A stretch of 61,515 bases of DNA from Photobacterium lutimaris (GCF_003025555.1 NZ_PYMH01000022.1:1-61515); one strand, 5' to 3'. Positions 7,715 to 15,514 are shown, counted from the stretch's first letter. Notes: generated by a model from the letters alone, not told the origin. Numbers and translations are program-made.

Positions 7715-9994
7715 TTAACTGATATTTTTGTCAGAAACGTGATCACTGTTCCAGCTAATATCGCAACTGCCTGAAGTTTGAACTTTTACCAGCCCATTAT
7801 GGATGCCTTGGATACACGAACGGCGGATATTGTCGCTGGCAAAGCTGGCCGCAGGGGCGGCATCGATTGCACTGAGGTGAACCCACTGGCTCCCTGACTC
7901 CTTTTTACTGATCTCCCGGGCGGTGTTGGTGGCCATCAGCAGGATATCGAGCAGTTCGTGGTCATTGATAGCGGTATAGGCGCGTGGCAGGAAGGGGTAT
8001 TCCGCCATACCAATTCTGACCCGGTTGTCGATATGCTTGTTTTCGAGGAAGCGATCAACCAGCTGCTGGAGAGAGCTGGCCAATTGCTCTGGTGCCGAAT
8101 CGAGTCGCGAATTCGGTTCAATATACAAGAACATCGCGTCGGAGAAGTGGTACAGCCTGGCCGGCTCACAAATTTGTTGGGTCAGGTATTCACCAAACTG
8201 GCGCTCGAGTTCTAACCCTTGCTGGTAGCCATGTTTGAGGTAAATGTGCTTGAGGAATGGCACCTCGAACAGGGCGAAGCGCAAGCGGTCACTCAATGGT
8301 TCGTTGATGATCTCGCCAAGGTGCCATTGCTCGAAGTTGGCGCTGCTCTGTTGCAGGGAATTAGGCAGTTTGGCGGTCAGCATCCGTAAGTTCCGCAGCC
8401 CGCTACGCGGATGAGTGTAGAAGTCGTTGCGCAGGTGTAGCAAGCGTGTTTGAAGCTGTTTGGCGGTTTTGTGTCGTCGCATCAGCAGGATGAAGATAAC
8501 GCCGGTCAGGCAGAACAGGAAAATGGTGACATTTTTCTGTTTGTATAAGGCTTTGCTGCTCTCAAACTGCTGGCGCTCCAGTTCTTCGAGATGCAATGAG
8601 CGCTCTAGCATCCGCTGTTGCTGCTTAAAGACTTCAACGTTGCTTTTGACCTGTGCTTGCTGTTTGGTGCTGAACAACTGCTCGTAACGGCGCTGGCTCA
8701 GAAGCGCGTTATAGAAGTCGCTCTGTTGTTCGAAGGCTCTTGATAGCAAGTTTTCCCCTATCAGTTGGAGCTCGCTGTTGCCCAACCGGCTGGCAGCAAT
8801 CAATCCGGTTTGCAGGTTGGAAATGGCCTCTTCGGTGTTGCCCTCGGCCAGCTCCAACTCTCCCTGGAGAATTTGAGCCTCGGCCAGGATTGCCTCGTTA
8901 CCGGTTTGGGTGGCAAGCAGGCGTGTATGGTGGAGGTATTGCTCTGATTTCGGGTAGTTGTATAGCTGGAGATAAACCCGGGCGATGTTTAGCCTTAGTC
9001 TCGCCGAGCGAATTTCGCTGTTGAGTTGGTTTTCCTGATCCAGAGCGTTGAAGTAATGGACCAGAGACAGGTTGTAGCGCCCTTGTTGCTCATAAATGGA
9101 AGCGATTAGCTCCAATGTCTTGGCGAGTGGCCGGCTGCGATCGTAATGCTCGAAGAACTCACCGGCTTGGGTGGCATGCTCCAGCGCCTTGTCAAAGACT
9201 TTGCGCTGCTCGAACAGAACCGCTAGCTCGTAATTGGCAATCGCTGTTTGTGCTTGATCTTCATTTTCGACGGCAAGCCAGTAACCGCTCAGTAAGTGGT
9301 CTAGTGCGGTTTCGTAGTGGCCATGTTTGAAGTAATGCCGGCCGACAACCAATTGGTAATGGATCAGTTCACCGGGATCATCAAGGTTGATCAGGTAACG
9401 CTTGGCCTTGAGAAAGCCTTTTTCAGCCAAACTTTCCTGAGCCGTGGCCGATTCGATGATCGAGCGTTGCATGATTGATTGGTATTGTAGACGTTTGATC
9501 TGGCTGTCGAGCATCAGGTTGGTACTCGAGGCAATTTCTGCGTCAATCTGATCCAGCATCTTCAGCGAGCGGACGTTGTTTTTTAGATTGCTCCAGTGAA
9601 TATCGGCGCGGATCAACTGGCTTTCAAGTCGGCTGAACGTGAGGTTTTCCTCGGCAGAGATATCGCCTGCCTGTTTGATAGCCGCCAGTGCCTCGCTGGG
9701 TTGATTAAGCAGCAAGTGGGCTTTGGCGAGGATCTGTAACGCATTGACTGTACTCAGTGGCGTTCGGACCGAATGATCCGTCTCGTCATTGATATGAACA
9801 CGGGAAGTTTCCTTGGGGACACTTAATCGGCGCTGGTCGAGATAACGGGTGGTAATAGCCAGTGATTGCTCAGGATTGGTTTGGAGCAGCTCATTGGCTT
9901 CTGCCAGAATTGGTGTAGTAAAAATTTTAGCTTGTGTGCTGAACGAGATAATGCCAATGAACAGCAAGCGGAACAGCCAACGGCTAGCAGACAT
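7715..9994 (-). CDS. TPR protein with C-terminal vestigial GGDEF domain
   Basis: This protein has 759 residues from the ATG at 9994. A Sec signal or N-terminal membrane helix (MSASRWLFRLLFIGIISF) is followed by about 450 residues of TPR-like helical repeats, a coiled coil, a transmembrane helix around residues 485-505, and a cytoplasmic domain. That last domain has the outline of a GGDEF fold: RSGLRNLRML stands in place of LTGLxNR, an intermediate HGYQQGLELERQFGEYL segment follows, and HFSDAMF (616-622) replaces the catalytic loop. It therefore looks like a periplasmic-sensing TPR receptor coupled to an inactive GGDEF domain. A TTG start 33 bp upstream is possible but less likely. Partners are unknown. 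Confidence 0.75.
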   Translation of the reverse strand: MSASRWLFRLLFIGIISFSTQAKIFTTPILAEANELLQTNPEQSLAITTRYLDQRRLSVPKETSRVHINDETDHSVRTPLSTVNALQILAKAHLLLNQPSEALAAIKQAGDISAEENLTFSRLESQLIRADIHWSNLKNNVRSLKMLDQIDAEIASSTNLMLDSQIKRLQYQSIMQRSIIESATAQESLAEKGFLKAKRYLINLDDPGELIHYQLVVGRHYFKHGHYETALDHLLSGYWLAVENEDQAQTAIANYELAVLFEQRKVFDKALEHATQAGEFFEHYDRSRPLAKTLELIASIYEQQGRYNLSLVHYFNALDQENQLNSEIRSARLRLNIARVYLQLYNYPKSEQYLHHTRLLATQTGNEAILAEAQILQGELELAEGNTEEAISNLQTGLIAASRLGNSELQLIGENLLSRAFEQQSDFYNALLSQRRYEQLFSTKQQAQVKSNVEVFKQQQRMLERSLHLEELERQQFESSKALYKQKNVTIFLFCLTGVIFILLMRRHKTAKQLQTRLLHLRNDFYTHPRSGLRNLRMLTAKLPNSLQQSSANFEQWHLGEIINEPLSDRLRFALFEVPFLKHIYLKHGYQQGLELERQFGEYLTQQICEPARLYHFSDAMFLYIEPNSRLDSAPEQLASSLQQLVDRFLENKHIDNRVRIGMAEYPFLPRAYTAINDHELLDILLMATNTAREISKKESGSQWVHLSAIDAAPAASFASDNIRRSCIQGIHNGLVKVQTSGSCDISWNSDHVSDKNIS

Positions 9995-10049
9995 ACTTTC
10001 AAGAACCCAAAAAAACAGTATCACCAATATTAATGGGTTAGTTTATCAA

Positions 10050-10098
10050 GTCCAGCAAAGTCTCAGAATTTGCTGGACTAATCCCCAAGTAACTGGGG
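10050..10098. other. paired stem-loops downstream of queF
   Basis: Two adjacent perfect hairpins occur: GTCCAGCAAA/TTTGCTGGAC (10050-10078) and CCCCA/TGGGG (10083-10098). They follow queF on the minus strand and lack a U-tract, so they may be an RNA-processing or Rho-dependent 3' end rather than a classical terminator. Confidence 0.4.
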
Positions 10099-10169
10099 TA
10101 TACACCAAACTGAGTAATAATTTGCACATTTCTGCGTATCAATCAGCTTGGTGTTATTGGTTGGATCAA

Positions 10170-11015
10170 TTATTGCCTTGCTAGGCGGAAGTTGTCGCTC
10201 GGTGTTTTACCCATGTTGGTGCGATAAGGGTTGATGTCCAAACCACCACGGCGGGTATAGCGGGCGTAAACAGTTAATAGCTCTGGTTTACAGTATTTCA
10301 TTATGTCGGTGAAAATACGTTCAACGCACTGCTCGTGGAACTCGTTATGGTTACGGAACGAGATTAGGTAGCGTAGGAGCTTTTCACGATCGATTTTCTT
10401 ACCGGTGTAAGAGATGCGTACGCTTCCCCAGTCTGGTTGGCTGGTGATCAGGCAGTTAGACTTTAGCAGGTGGCTGTGCAAGATCTCAGTGACATTTTCC
10501 TCTGATGCAGCCCCCTCAAGGTAGGATGAATCAAATTCATAGTCAGTGATTTCGATATCTTGATCATCAATACATTCGCCAAAGAAGTTAGCGATTGGTT
10601 GATCGTTAAAGTCCGATATTGGCTGAATGGTGACATCAACGTCTTCACCTGCACATTGGGTTAAATCTTTCTGCAGAATATCGGCCACTTCCTGCCAGCT
10701 AGTAAACTTAGTTTGGTTAAAGCTGTTTAGGTATAGCTTGAACGATTTTGACTCAATCAAATTCGGGCTCGTCGCCGGTAAGCGAACTTCACCAATGGCT
10801 ACCTGTGGCAAGCCTTTGCTGTTTAGCCAAGAAAGCTCATAGAGTGTCCAGATATCATAGCCTGTAAATGGCAATGTTTCGCCAAGAGCGAGATCGTCTC
10901 GGTTTAGGCTACGAGGCACTGGCTGAAGAAGGGAGGCATCGTATTGATCTTTGTATTCGGTACCCTGACCTAAGGTCAAACCGGCTAATTCTTTCGCGTC
11001 TTGATATTTGCTCAT
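10170..11015 (-). CDS. queF: NADPH-dependent 7-cyano-7-deazaguanine reductase QueF
   Basis: QueF reduces preQ0 to preQ1 in queuosine biosynthesis. At 281 residues this is the long, two-domain type found in proteobacteria. The catalytic cysteine is seen in SNCLITSQPDWG and the substrate-binding glutamate in FHEQCVERIF. The N-terminus MSKYQDAKELAGLTLG agrees with the family. It is divergent from syd with a 63-bp spacer. The pairing of queF with syd is conserved in E. coli and vibrios. Confidence 0.95.
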   Translation of the reverse strand: MSKYQDAKELAGLTLGQGTEYKDQYDASLLQPVPRSLNRDDLALGETLPFTGYDIWTLYELSWLNSKGLPQVAIGEVRLPATSPNLIESKSFKLYLNSFNQTKFTSWQEVADILQKDLTQCAGEDVDVTIQPISDFNDQPIANFFGECIDDQDIEITDYEFDSSYLEGAASEENVTEILHSHLLKSNCLITSQPDWGSVRISYTGKKIDREKLLRYLISFRNHNEFHEQCVERIFTDIMKYCKPELLTVYARYTRRGGLDINPYRTNMGKTPSDNFRLARQ

Positions 11016-11078
11016 ACTGTCCTGGACACACTTGGATTAGAATAGGCAAAGTTTACTTAATCTTTTGAGAGGTTGCGA

Positions 11079-11645
11079 ATGAATCATCCCGTTGCAACGG
11101 CGTTATCTGAATTTTCTTCCCGTTTTTTGCAAGCATGGTGTGATGCTGGTCAAGGTTTTCCCCGCAGTGACGACTTGGTTGGCCTGCTTTCGCCTTGCGT
11201 GAAGGCTGATGATGGTTACGAAGTGAGCTGGCAGCCGGTTAGCCGCTCGCCAATGGGGGATCTTGCCGGGGTGGAAAAAGGGATAGAGCTTCGCCTGCAT
11301 GAAGATATCGTTGCATTCTACGGTGCCCAGTTCAGCGGTGATATGGCTGCCAGGTTTCAAACCGTGACGGGTGCTATCGAGTTCGACTTGCTACAGGCTT
11401 TCAATGAAGACGATGTGCAGCGTTTGCAGGAAAATATCCTCGGCCATCTGGTGACCCAGCGTCGCTTGAAGCTCAAGCCGACAGTGTTTATCGGTGCGAT
11501 GGACTCCGAAAGTGAAGTGGTGTCGGTATGTAACTTGACCGGTGAGGTGATCCTGGAGACATTGGGCAAAGAGCAGCGAGAGATCTTGTCTCCCAATCTT
11601 GAGCAATTTTTGGCTGCCCTGCAACCTGTGGTAAAGGCCGGATAA
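11079..11645 (+). CDS. syd: SecY-interacting protein Syd
   Basis: Syd is a small acidic peripheral protein that binds SecY and, in E. coli, helps disassemble or inspect improper SecYEG complexes. The conserved C-terminal half is clear (EDDVQRLQENILGHLVTQRR, VCNLTGEVILETLG). I start at the ATG at 11079, with GAGAGG at 11067-11072 as ribosome site. The in-frame TTG at 11073 lies against that site. The protein is 188 residues, the usual size. Its stop is 3 bp before the next gene, so the two are cotranscribed. Confidence 0.93.
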   Translation: MNHPVATALSEFSSRFLQAWCDAGQGFPRSDDLVGLLSPCVKADDGYEVSWQPVSRSPMGDLAGVEKGIELRLHEDIVAFYGAQFSGDMAARFQTVTGAIEFDLLQAFNEDDVQRLQENILGHLVTQRRLKLKPTVFIGAMDSESEVVSVCNLTGEVILETLGKEQREILSPNLEQFLAALQPVVKAG

Positions 11646-11648
11646 GTT

Positions 11649-12425
11649 ATGTATGTCGTCGAATTGCAATTTGAATGTTTTGATAACACCACCATTGCGG
11701 CAGTAGATACTGCCATCAACGGGTTAATGGATGCCCTGCGCTATAACGGCCAGGTGCTGGGACGTGAATTTCCTATCGTGATGGATGAGGCTGTTTTCAA
11801 GGTGAGGGCGGTGTGCCCTGAGGAAGATAGCCTGCACGCCCGCTTCAATAGCCCACAGGTGAAAGCCTGTATGAACCGCCTGAGCCAGGCCAGCTTGCTG
11901 AGCCCCAAGGTGAAGCTGTTGGGGCGGGATCTCAATTCAGAAGCGGCTGCCGAGGATTTCTCCCCGAGTTGGCAGGTGATGTATACCACATATGTTCACA
12001 CCTGTTCACCGCTGCGCTGTGGCGATACCTTGATGCCAATACCGCTCTACCGTCTGCCGGAGCCGACATTGAATGGCGATCATAAAGCGGTGGTCAAGTG
12101 GCAGACAGAATGGCAAGCCTGTGATGAGCTACAAATGGCTGGAGCGTGCCAAGCCGAGCATGCAGCACTGCATGAAATTCGTGATGCCGACAGTGATATT
12201 TTCCGCCGTGGCTGGGATTTGCGAGGACGGATTGAGTTTATTACCAAGATCCCGACTTACTATTACCAATACCGGGTTGGTGGGGAAAGCCTCGAAAGCG
12301 AGCTGAACCGCCCGTGCCCGAAATGTGGTGGCCAGTGGCGATTGGATGAGCCCCTGCATGGTATTTTCCATTACAAGTGCGACAAGTGCCGTATCGTGTC
12401 TAACTTGTCCTGGGACTTCCAGTAG
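11649..12425 (+). CDS. DUF2310 zinc-ribbon protein
   Basis: This 258-residue protein matches the DUF2310 family of zinc-ribbon proteins found in vibrios and relatives. The C-terminal ribbon is explicit: CPKCGGQW followed by YKCDKCR, four cysteines in two CxxC knuckles. The N-terminal ~200 residues form a conserved domain of unknown function. The ribbon suggests nucleic-acid or protein binding, but no role is established. It lies 3 bp after syd and is probably translated from the same message. Confidence 0.8.
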   Translation: MYVVELQFECFDNTTIAAVDTAINGLMDALRYNGQVLGREFPIVMDEAVFKVRAVCPEEDSLHARFNSPQVKACMNRLSQASLLSPKVKLLGRDLNSEAAAEDFSPSWQVMYTTYVHTCSPLRCGDTLMPIPLYRLPEPTLNGDHKAVVKWQTEWQACDELQMAGACQAEHAALHEIRDADSDIFRRGWDLRGRIEFITKIPTYYYQYRVGGESLESELNRPCPKCGGQWRLDEPLHGIFHYKCDKCRIVSNLSWDFQ

Positions 12426-12460
12426 GCGCTGTATCAGCTTTCGTCGCAAGTGGTGAGTGA

Positions 12461-12481
12461 GGCGCAGGGTAAACCTGCGCC
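12461..12481. terminator. hairpin between convergent genes
   Basis: A GGCGCAGG/CCTGCGCC stem with a 5-nt loop lies between the DUF2310 gene and the convergent small gene. There is no T-tract on either strand, so termination efficiency is uncertain. Confidence 0.5.
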
Positions 12482-12508
12482 TAGGCCATGATATGTTGCT
12501 CCAGCCAA

Positions 12509-12787
12509 CTAAGCTTGCGTGCTTTCCAGTTGCTCCAGCCGTGCCGTCAGTGCAGCAACTTGCTGTTCCAGGGCCGCAATGCGTGCTTCGGCGCTAGGTT
12601 GCTGGTCGACTTTTTCAATTTTGGGCACCCGCGCACTCGACTTCCAGCTCTGCAATGCTTTGATGATGAGTGGCATTGGCAGGGGATCGGCCAACCTCGA
12701 TTTAATTAATGCCACCGAGGGCTCTTTGCCTTCTGCAACCAAAGCATCGATAGCCTTGGTGAGGGCCTGGGTGATTTCTGAGGACAT
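12509..12787 (-). CDS. small KfrA_N-like helix-turn-helix/coiled-coil protein
   Basis: This 92-residue protein was not identified by name. Its first ~50 residues (VAEGKEPSVALIKSRLADPLP ... IIKALQSWK, split here) resemble the winged helix-turn-helix of KfrA_N-type DNA-binding proteins. The C-terminal 30 residues (AALEQQVAALTARLEQLE) form a leucine-rich coiled coil suited to dimerisation. A small DNA-binding dimer is inferred. It is the second gene of a pair with the DUF2789 gene, just upstream of the csrB cluster but transcribed away from it. Confidence 0.6.
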   Translation of the reverse strand: MSSEITQALTKAIDALVAEGKEPSVALIKSRLADPLPMPLIIKALQSWKSSARVPKIEKVDQQPSAEARIAALEQQVAALTARLEQLESTQA

Positions 12788-12815
12788 GCGGTTTCCTTGT
12801 TGCTGCCGAATAACG

Positions 12816-13046
12816 CTATTTTCTCAGTAACGCATCAAGCTGGTCAATGACCTCGCACCAGTCGGCATCCTGCTCTTGTGATTCCTTGAGAAAACGCTTT
12901 TGTGACGGTTGCCAGAAATTGGCTTCAGATAACTGTTCATGCTGGGCGAGTCGATGCTCGGCCAGAAAGGTTTCTATGAATGCCTTGGAATTGTTCAATC
13001 CCAATTGGCTGAATAGAGAAGCAAGGTTGTGGTTGAAGGTTTCCAT
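12816..13046 (-). CDS. DUF2789 family protein
   Basis: This 76-residue protein matches DUF2789 (pattern LFSQLGL ... FIETFLAEH ... FWQPSQKRFL ... DADWCEVIDQLDALLR). Function is unknown. I chose the ATG at 13046 because AAGGAG (13057-13052 on the minus strand) is 5 nt upstream. The GTG at 13052 overlaps that site. It is followed by the KfrA-like gene after 28 bp and is probably cotranscribed with it. Confidence 0.8.
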   Translation of the reverse strand: METFNHNLASLFSQLGLNNSKAFIETFLAEHRLAQHEQLSEANFWQPSQKRFLKESQEQDADWCEVIDQLDALLRK

Positions 13047-13150
13047 GGGCACTCCTTGGCTGGCACAACGGTTTTTACTAATTATAGAGACATATTTTAG
13101 ACCGCTAGCGTTGATTTATTGACTGGAAACTGCCATTCATCTCATTGCTG

Positions 13151-13168
13151 TGTGAGAGATCTCTTACA
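13151..13168 (+). promoter_or_regulatory. GacA/VarA (UvrY) box of csrB copy 1
   Basis: TGTGAGAGATCTCTTACA is an 18-bp near-perfect palindrome matching the GacA/UvrY/VarA upstream activating sequence TGTAAG-N6-CTTACA with one change. It begins 190 bp before the predicted csrB-1 start. Confidence 0.8.
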
Positions 13169-13340
13169 AGCATGTGGGACATTAAGCAGATAAACAAGGT
13201 GAATAAACCCGACGTGTGTGGATATCTTATTGTTTATTAAGTGTTTTGTTTGTTGTGTTTAGTTGTCGCTTACCTCGAGGTCAAAAGACTTTGTTTGAGG
13301 TTGCTGTTTTGTCAGCGTAGAAATCCGTATTATTAACCCT

Positions 13341-13728
13341 GTCGGAAGGAACTGACGGAACGGAACAGGAAATAAACCAAGGATTTGGTTAGTCTCAGGA
13401 TGAGACCGGTGTACTAGGATGGTATATCGAACAAGGACTGTGAAGGGATAGCCGAGGAACGGCAAAAGGTAAGCAGGACGTTTACCAGTCAGGATGACAA
13501 AAGGACCACTTCAGGACGAAGTCAGGGACACCTCCAGGATGGATGTTGAGAGTCAGGACAGGATGGACTGACGGGTCAGGATGGCCACAGGATCACTTCA
13601 GGACGAAGTAAAAAGGACAATGCTGAAGGAATACAGCTGTCAATGGAATGATGCAGGGAGCACCATAGTAGCGGGATTGCTGCAAGTAAGACCTAAGGGC
13701 GCAACGCAAGTTGCGCCCGCTCTTTTTT
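13341..13728 (+). ncRNA. csrB: CsrB-family sRNA, copy 1
   Basis: This non-coding RNA of about 388 nt contains 29 GGA motifs, many as CAGGA(T/C) in hairpin-loop contexts, the signature of CsrB-type sponges that sequester the RNA-binding regulator CsrA. The 5' end GTCGGAAGGAACTGAC resembles E. coli CsrB, and a TATTAT -10 sits 6 bp upstream (13329-13334) without a good -35, as expected for an activated promoter. The 3' end is a strong terminator GGGCGCAAC/GTTGCGCCC (13697-13718) plus a T-tract to 13728. The position downstream of syd and upstream of yqcC is the csrB position in E. coli. Confidence 0.92.
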
Positions 13729-13966
13729 GGGCAGAGAAAAGCGGCTCTATGGACCAGGGTCCTTGGACGATCACGCGCTTGTTGCTGCCCGACATGCCAT
13801 CAAAACACCCTTTTAGATCTTCAGCCCCGTCTCTGAATCCCCAATCAGTATTTTACATGTATATCATCTTGTTATACTGGTTGAATGTTTGATTATTCTC
13901 TGTAATTAAAAACAAATATGGTATTTTACGCTTGTGCAACAAGGTGCAGATATGGTCTTGTTCCCT
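13729..13966. other. spacer between csrB copies 1 and 2
   Basis: This spacer is AT-rich towards its right end. An open frame spanning part of csrB-1 and this spacer has no ribosome site or recognisable protein. I see no gene here. Confidence 0.5.
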
Positions 13967-13984
13967 TGTGAGAGATCGCTTACA
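13967..13984 (+). promoter_or_regulatory. GacA/VarA (UvrY) box of csrB copy 2
   Basis: TGTGAGAGATCGCTTACA is the same palindromic activator site as before copy 1. It begins 189 bp upstream of the predicted copy-2 start. A near-consensus IHF-like sequence (AATCAGTTGCTTG, 14051-14063) lies between box and promoter. Confidence 0.8.
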
Positions 13985-14120
13985 AAGCTGTGAGAATTAC
14001 AAAGACCGTATTGCGAAGATAGGGATGGTGTTCTTGATTTTATCGATAATAATCAGTTGCTTGCCTGTCTCATTTTCGTCGTGAATGGGTGTTGTTTGAA
14101 ATATATTGGCTGATAGTCAA

Positions 14121-14148
14121 TTGTATGAATTAGCCAGGCGCGTAATAT
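14121..14148 (+). promoter_or_regulatory. csrB copy 2 core promoter
   Basis: TTGTAT (14121-14126) and TAATAT (14143-14148) with 16-bp spacing, 7 bp before the predicted start at 14156. It is the best core promoter of the three csrB copies. Confidence 0.6.
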
Positions 14149-14155
14149 GGCCCTT

Positions 14156-14527
14156 GTCGACAGGAAAGCGGCACAGGAACGGAAACGCAGAAGGATACTG
14201 CAAGCCTAGGAAGGGCAGTGCTAACAGGCCGTTAGCTGACAAGATGTCATGGACACGGAATGGATACCGCCGGGGATCAGGATGATTGCCGTCAGGATGA
14301 GCAGGAACCCTTCAGGATGAAGGCAGGGACACCGCCAGGAAGGATGAGAGAGTCGTACAAGGACAACGCGACAGGTCAAGGATCTACCAAGGATAACCCG
14401 GGGATGGGGTTTAGGGATTACCGCTAAGGATTTAGAACAACAAGGATTGTCGCAGGGAGCACCATAGTAGCCGGACTGCTGCATGTAAGACCTAAGGGCG
14501 CAACGAAAGTTGCGCCCGTTCTTTTTT
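14156..14527 (+). ncRNA. csrB: CsrB-family sRNA, copy 2
   Basis: This RNA of about 372 nt carries 25 GGA motifs (CAGGA, AAGGA and GGGGA hairpin loops). Its start GTCGACAGGAA is even closer to the E. coli CsrB 5' end than the other copies. The body has diverged from copies 1 and 3, but the last ~70 nt (GCAGGGAGCACCATAGTAGC onward, through the GGGCGCAAC/GTTGCGCCC terminator) are nearly identical. It should act as a further CsrA sponge under VarS/VarA (GacS/GacA) control. Confidence 0.92.
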
Positions 14528-14632
14528 GCTTTCAAAATGCCCGTTCCAGCTTCCTTTGCGCTTGTGCTTCAGTCATATCACTGACGGTGGAATTGCCCAT
14601 TTTCCATCTCATCAGTAATACTCTTTCCCTGT

Positions 14633-14650
14633 TGTGAGAGATCGCTTACA
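14633..14650 (+). promoter_or_regulatory. GacA/VarA (UvrY) box of csrB copy 3
   Basis: TGTGAGAGATCGCTTACA is identical to the copy-2 box and begins 188 bp upstream of the predicted copy-3 start. Confidence 0.8.
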
Positions 14651-14820
14651 AGTGCGTGGGAGATTTAGGTGATAAGAGTCGGATTACGTCACCACTACGC
14701 AGTTATATTATTGTTTTAATTGCATTTTATTTTATCAGTCCGGTGTTGGGACGATATTGCCACCGATCTTTTCTCCAGCAGTCGGTACGTTCTTAGGCCG
14801 ATCGGCGTATTCTTATAAGT

Positions 14821-15208
14821 GTCGGAAGGAGCTGACGGAACGGAACAGGAAATACCCAAGGATTGGGGAGTCTCAGGATGAGGCCGGTGTACTGGGATGG
14901 TATATCGAACAAGGACTGTGAAGGGATAGCCGAGGAGCGGCAAAAGGTAAGCAGGATGTTTACCCGTCAGGATGACACATGGACCTCTTCAGGACGAAGT
15001 CAGGGACCCCTCCAGGAAGGATGTTGAGCGTCAGGATAGGATATGCTGACAGGTCAGGACGGCCAATGGACAACTTCGGGACGAAGAATAAAAGGAATAT
15101 GCTGACGGATTACAGCAATTCAACGGAATGATGCAGGGAGCATCATAGTAGCGGGACTGCTGCATGTAAGACCTAAGGGCGCAACGAAAGTTGCGCCCGT
15201 TCTTTTTT
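14821..15208 (+). ncRNA. csrB: CsrB-family sRNA, copy 3
   Basis: This RNA of about 388 nt with 29 GGA motifs is collinear with copy 1 almost throughout (same 5' GTCGGAAGGA, shared blocks such as GGTATATCGAACAAGGACTG, same terminator). A TATTCT -10 lies 6 bp upstream. The T-tract of its terminator ends at 15208, directly against the stop codon of the convergent DUF3301 gene at 15209, so the two transcription units meet with no spacer. Confidence 0.92.
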
Positions 15209-15514
15209 CTACTCCCCCGGCATCCTGTGGGGCGGTATGTGGATCGTCAGCAGGTGGAACCCCTTCATCACAATATGCCCCTGGTAGGCATCTTGCCCAT
15301 TGGCGGAAAATTCAAACAAATAGGTGGTGTGCCATCCCCAACGGCCGTTGCGGTCACGCAGGCGGTGCTCCCCCCGTGCAGTATTGAGCAGTTGAAGCCC
15401 TAAATGCTCACAGCGTTGGGTGATAAAATAATTGGCACGCTCGGTCTGCCTACGCTGTTGCCAGAACAGGTAGCCAACAATCGCCAGTAGTAAAATACCT
15501 AACAGGTTATCCAT
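15209..15514 (-). CDS. DUF3301 family membrane-anchored protein
   Basis: This 101-residue protein has an N-terminal transmembrane helix (about residues 4-19, LLGILLLAIVGYLFW) followed by a basic region and a conserved domain matching DUF3301. Function is unknown. It follows the DUF3549 gene on the minus strand with a 57-bp gap, probably in one operon. Its stop codon abuts the csrB-3 terminator, so transcripts that read through would be antisense to CsrB-3. Confidence 0.8.
   Translation of the reverse strand: MDNLLGILLLAIVGYLFWQQRRQTERANYFITQRCEHLGLQLLNTARGEHRLRDRNGRWGWHTTYLFEFSANGQDAYQGHIVMKGFHLLTIHIPPHRMPGE

Noticed and set aside
13259..13465. Minus-strand open frame of 68 codons, with a similar one at 14716-14943
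   Set aside because: They resemble each other only because they are antisense to the duplicated csrB 5' regions. There is no ribosome site or recognisable protein.
13581..13892. Plus-strand 103-codon open frame across the end of csrB-1
   Set aside because: It runs through the sRNA body and its terminator hairpin. The product has no family features.
13341..15208. Short repeated AGGA/CAGGA motifs that could suggest a CRISPR or microsatellite array
   Set aside because: Spacing is irregular and the motif is 3-6 nt. The pattern fits CsrA-binding sites, not direct repeats with uniform spacers.
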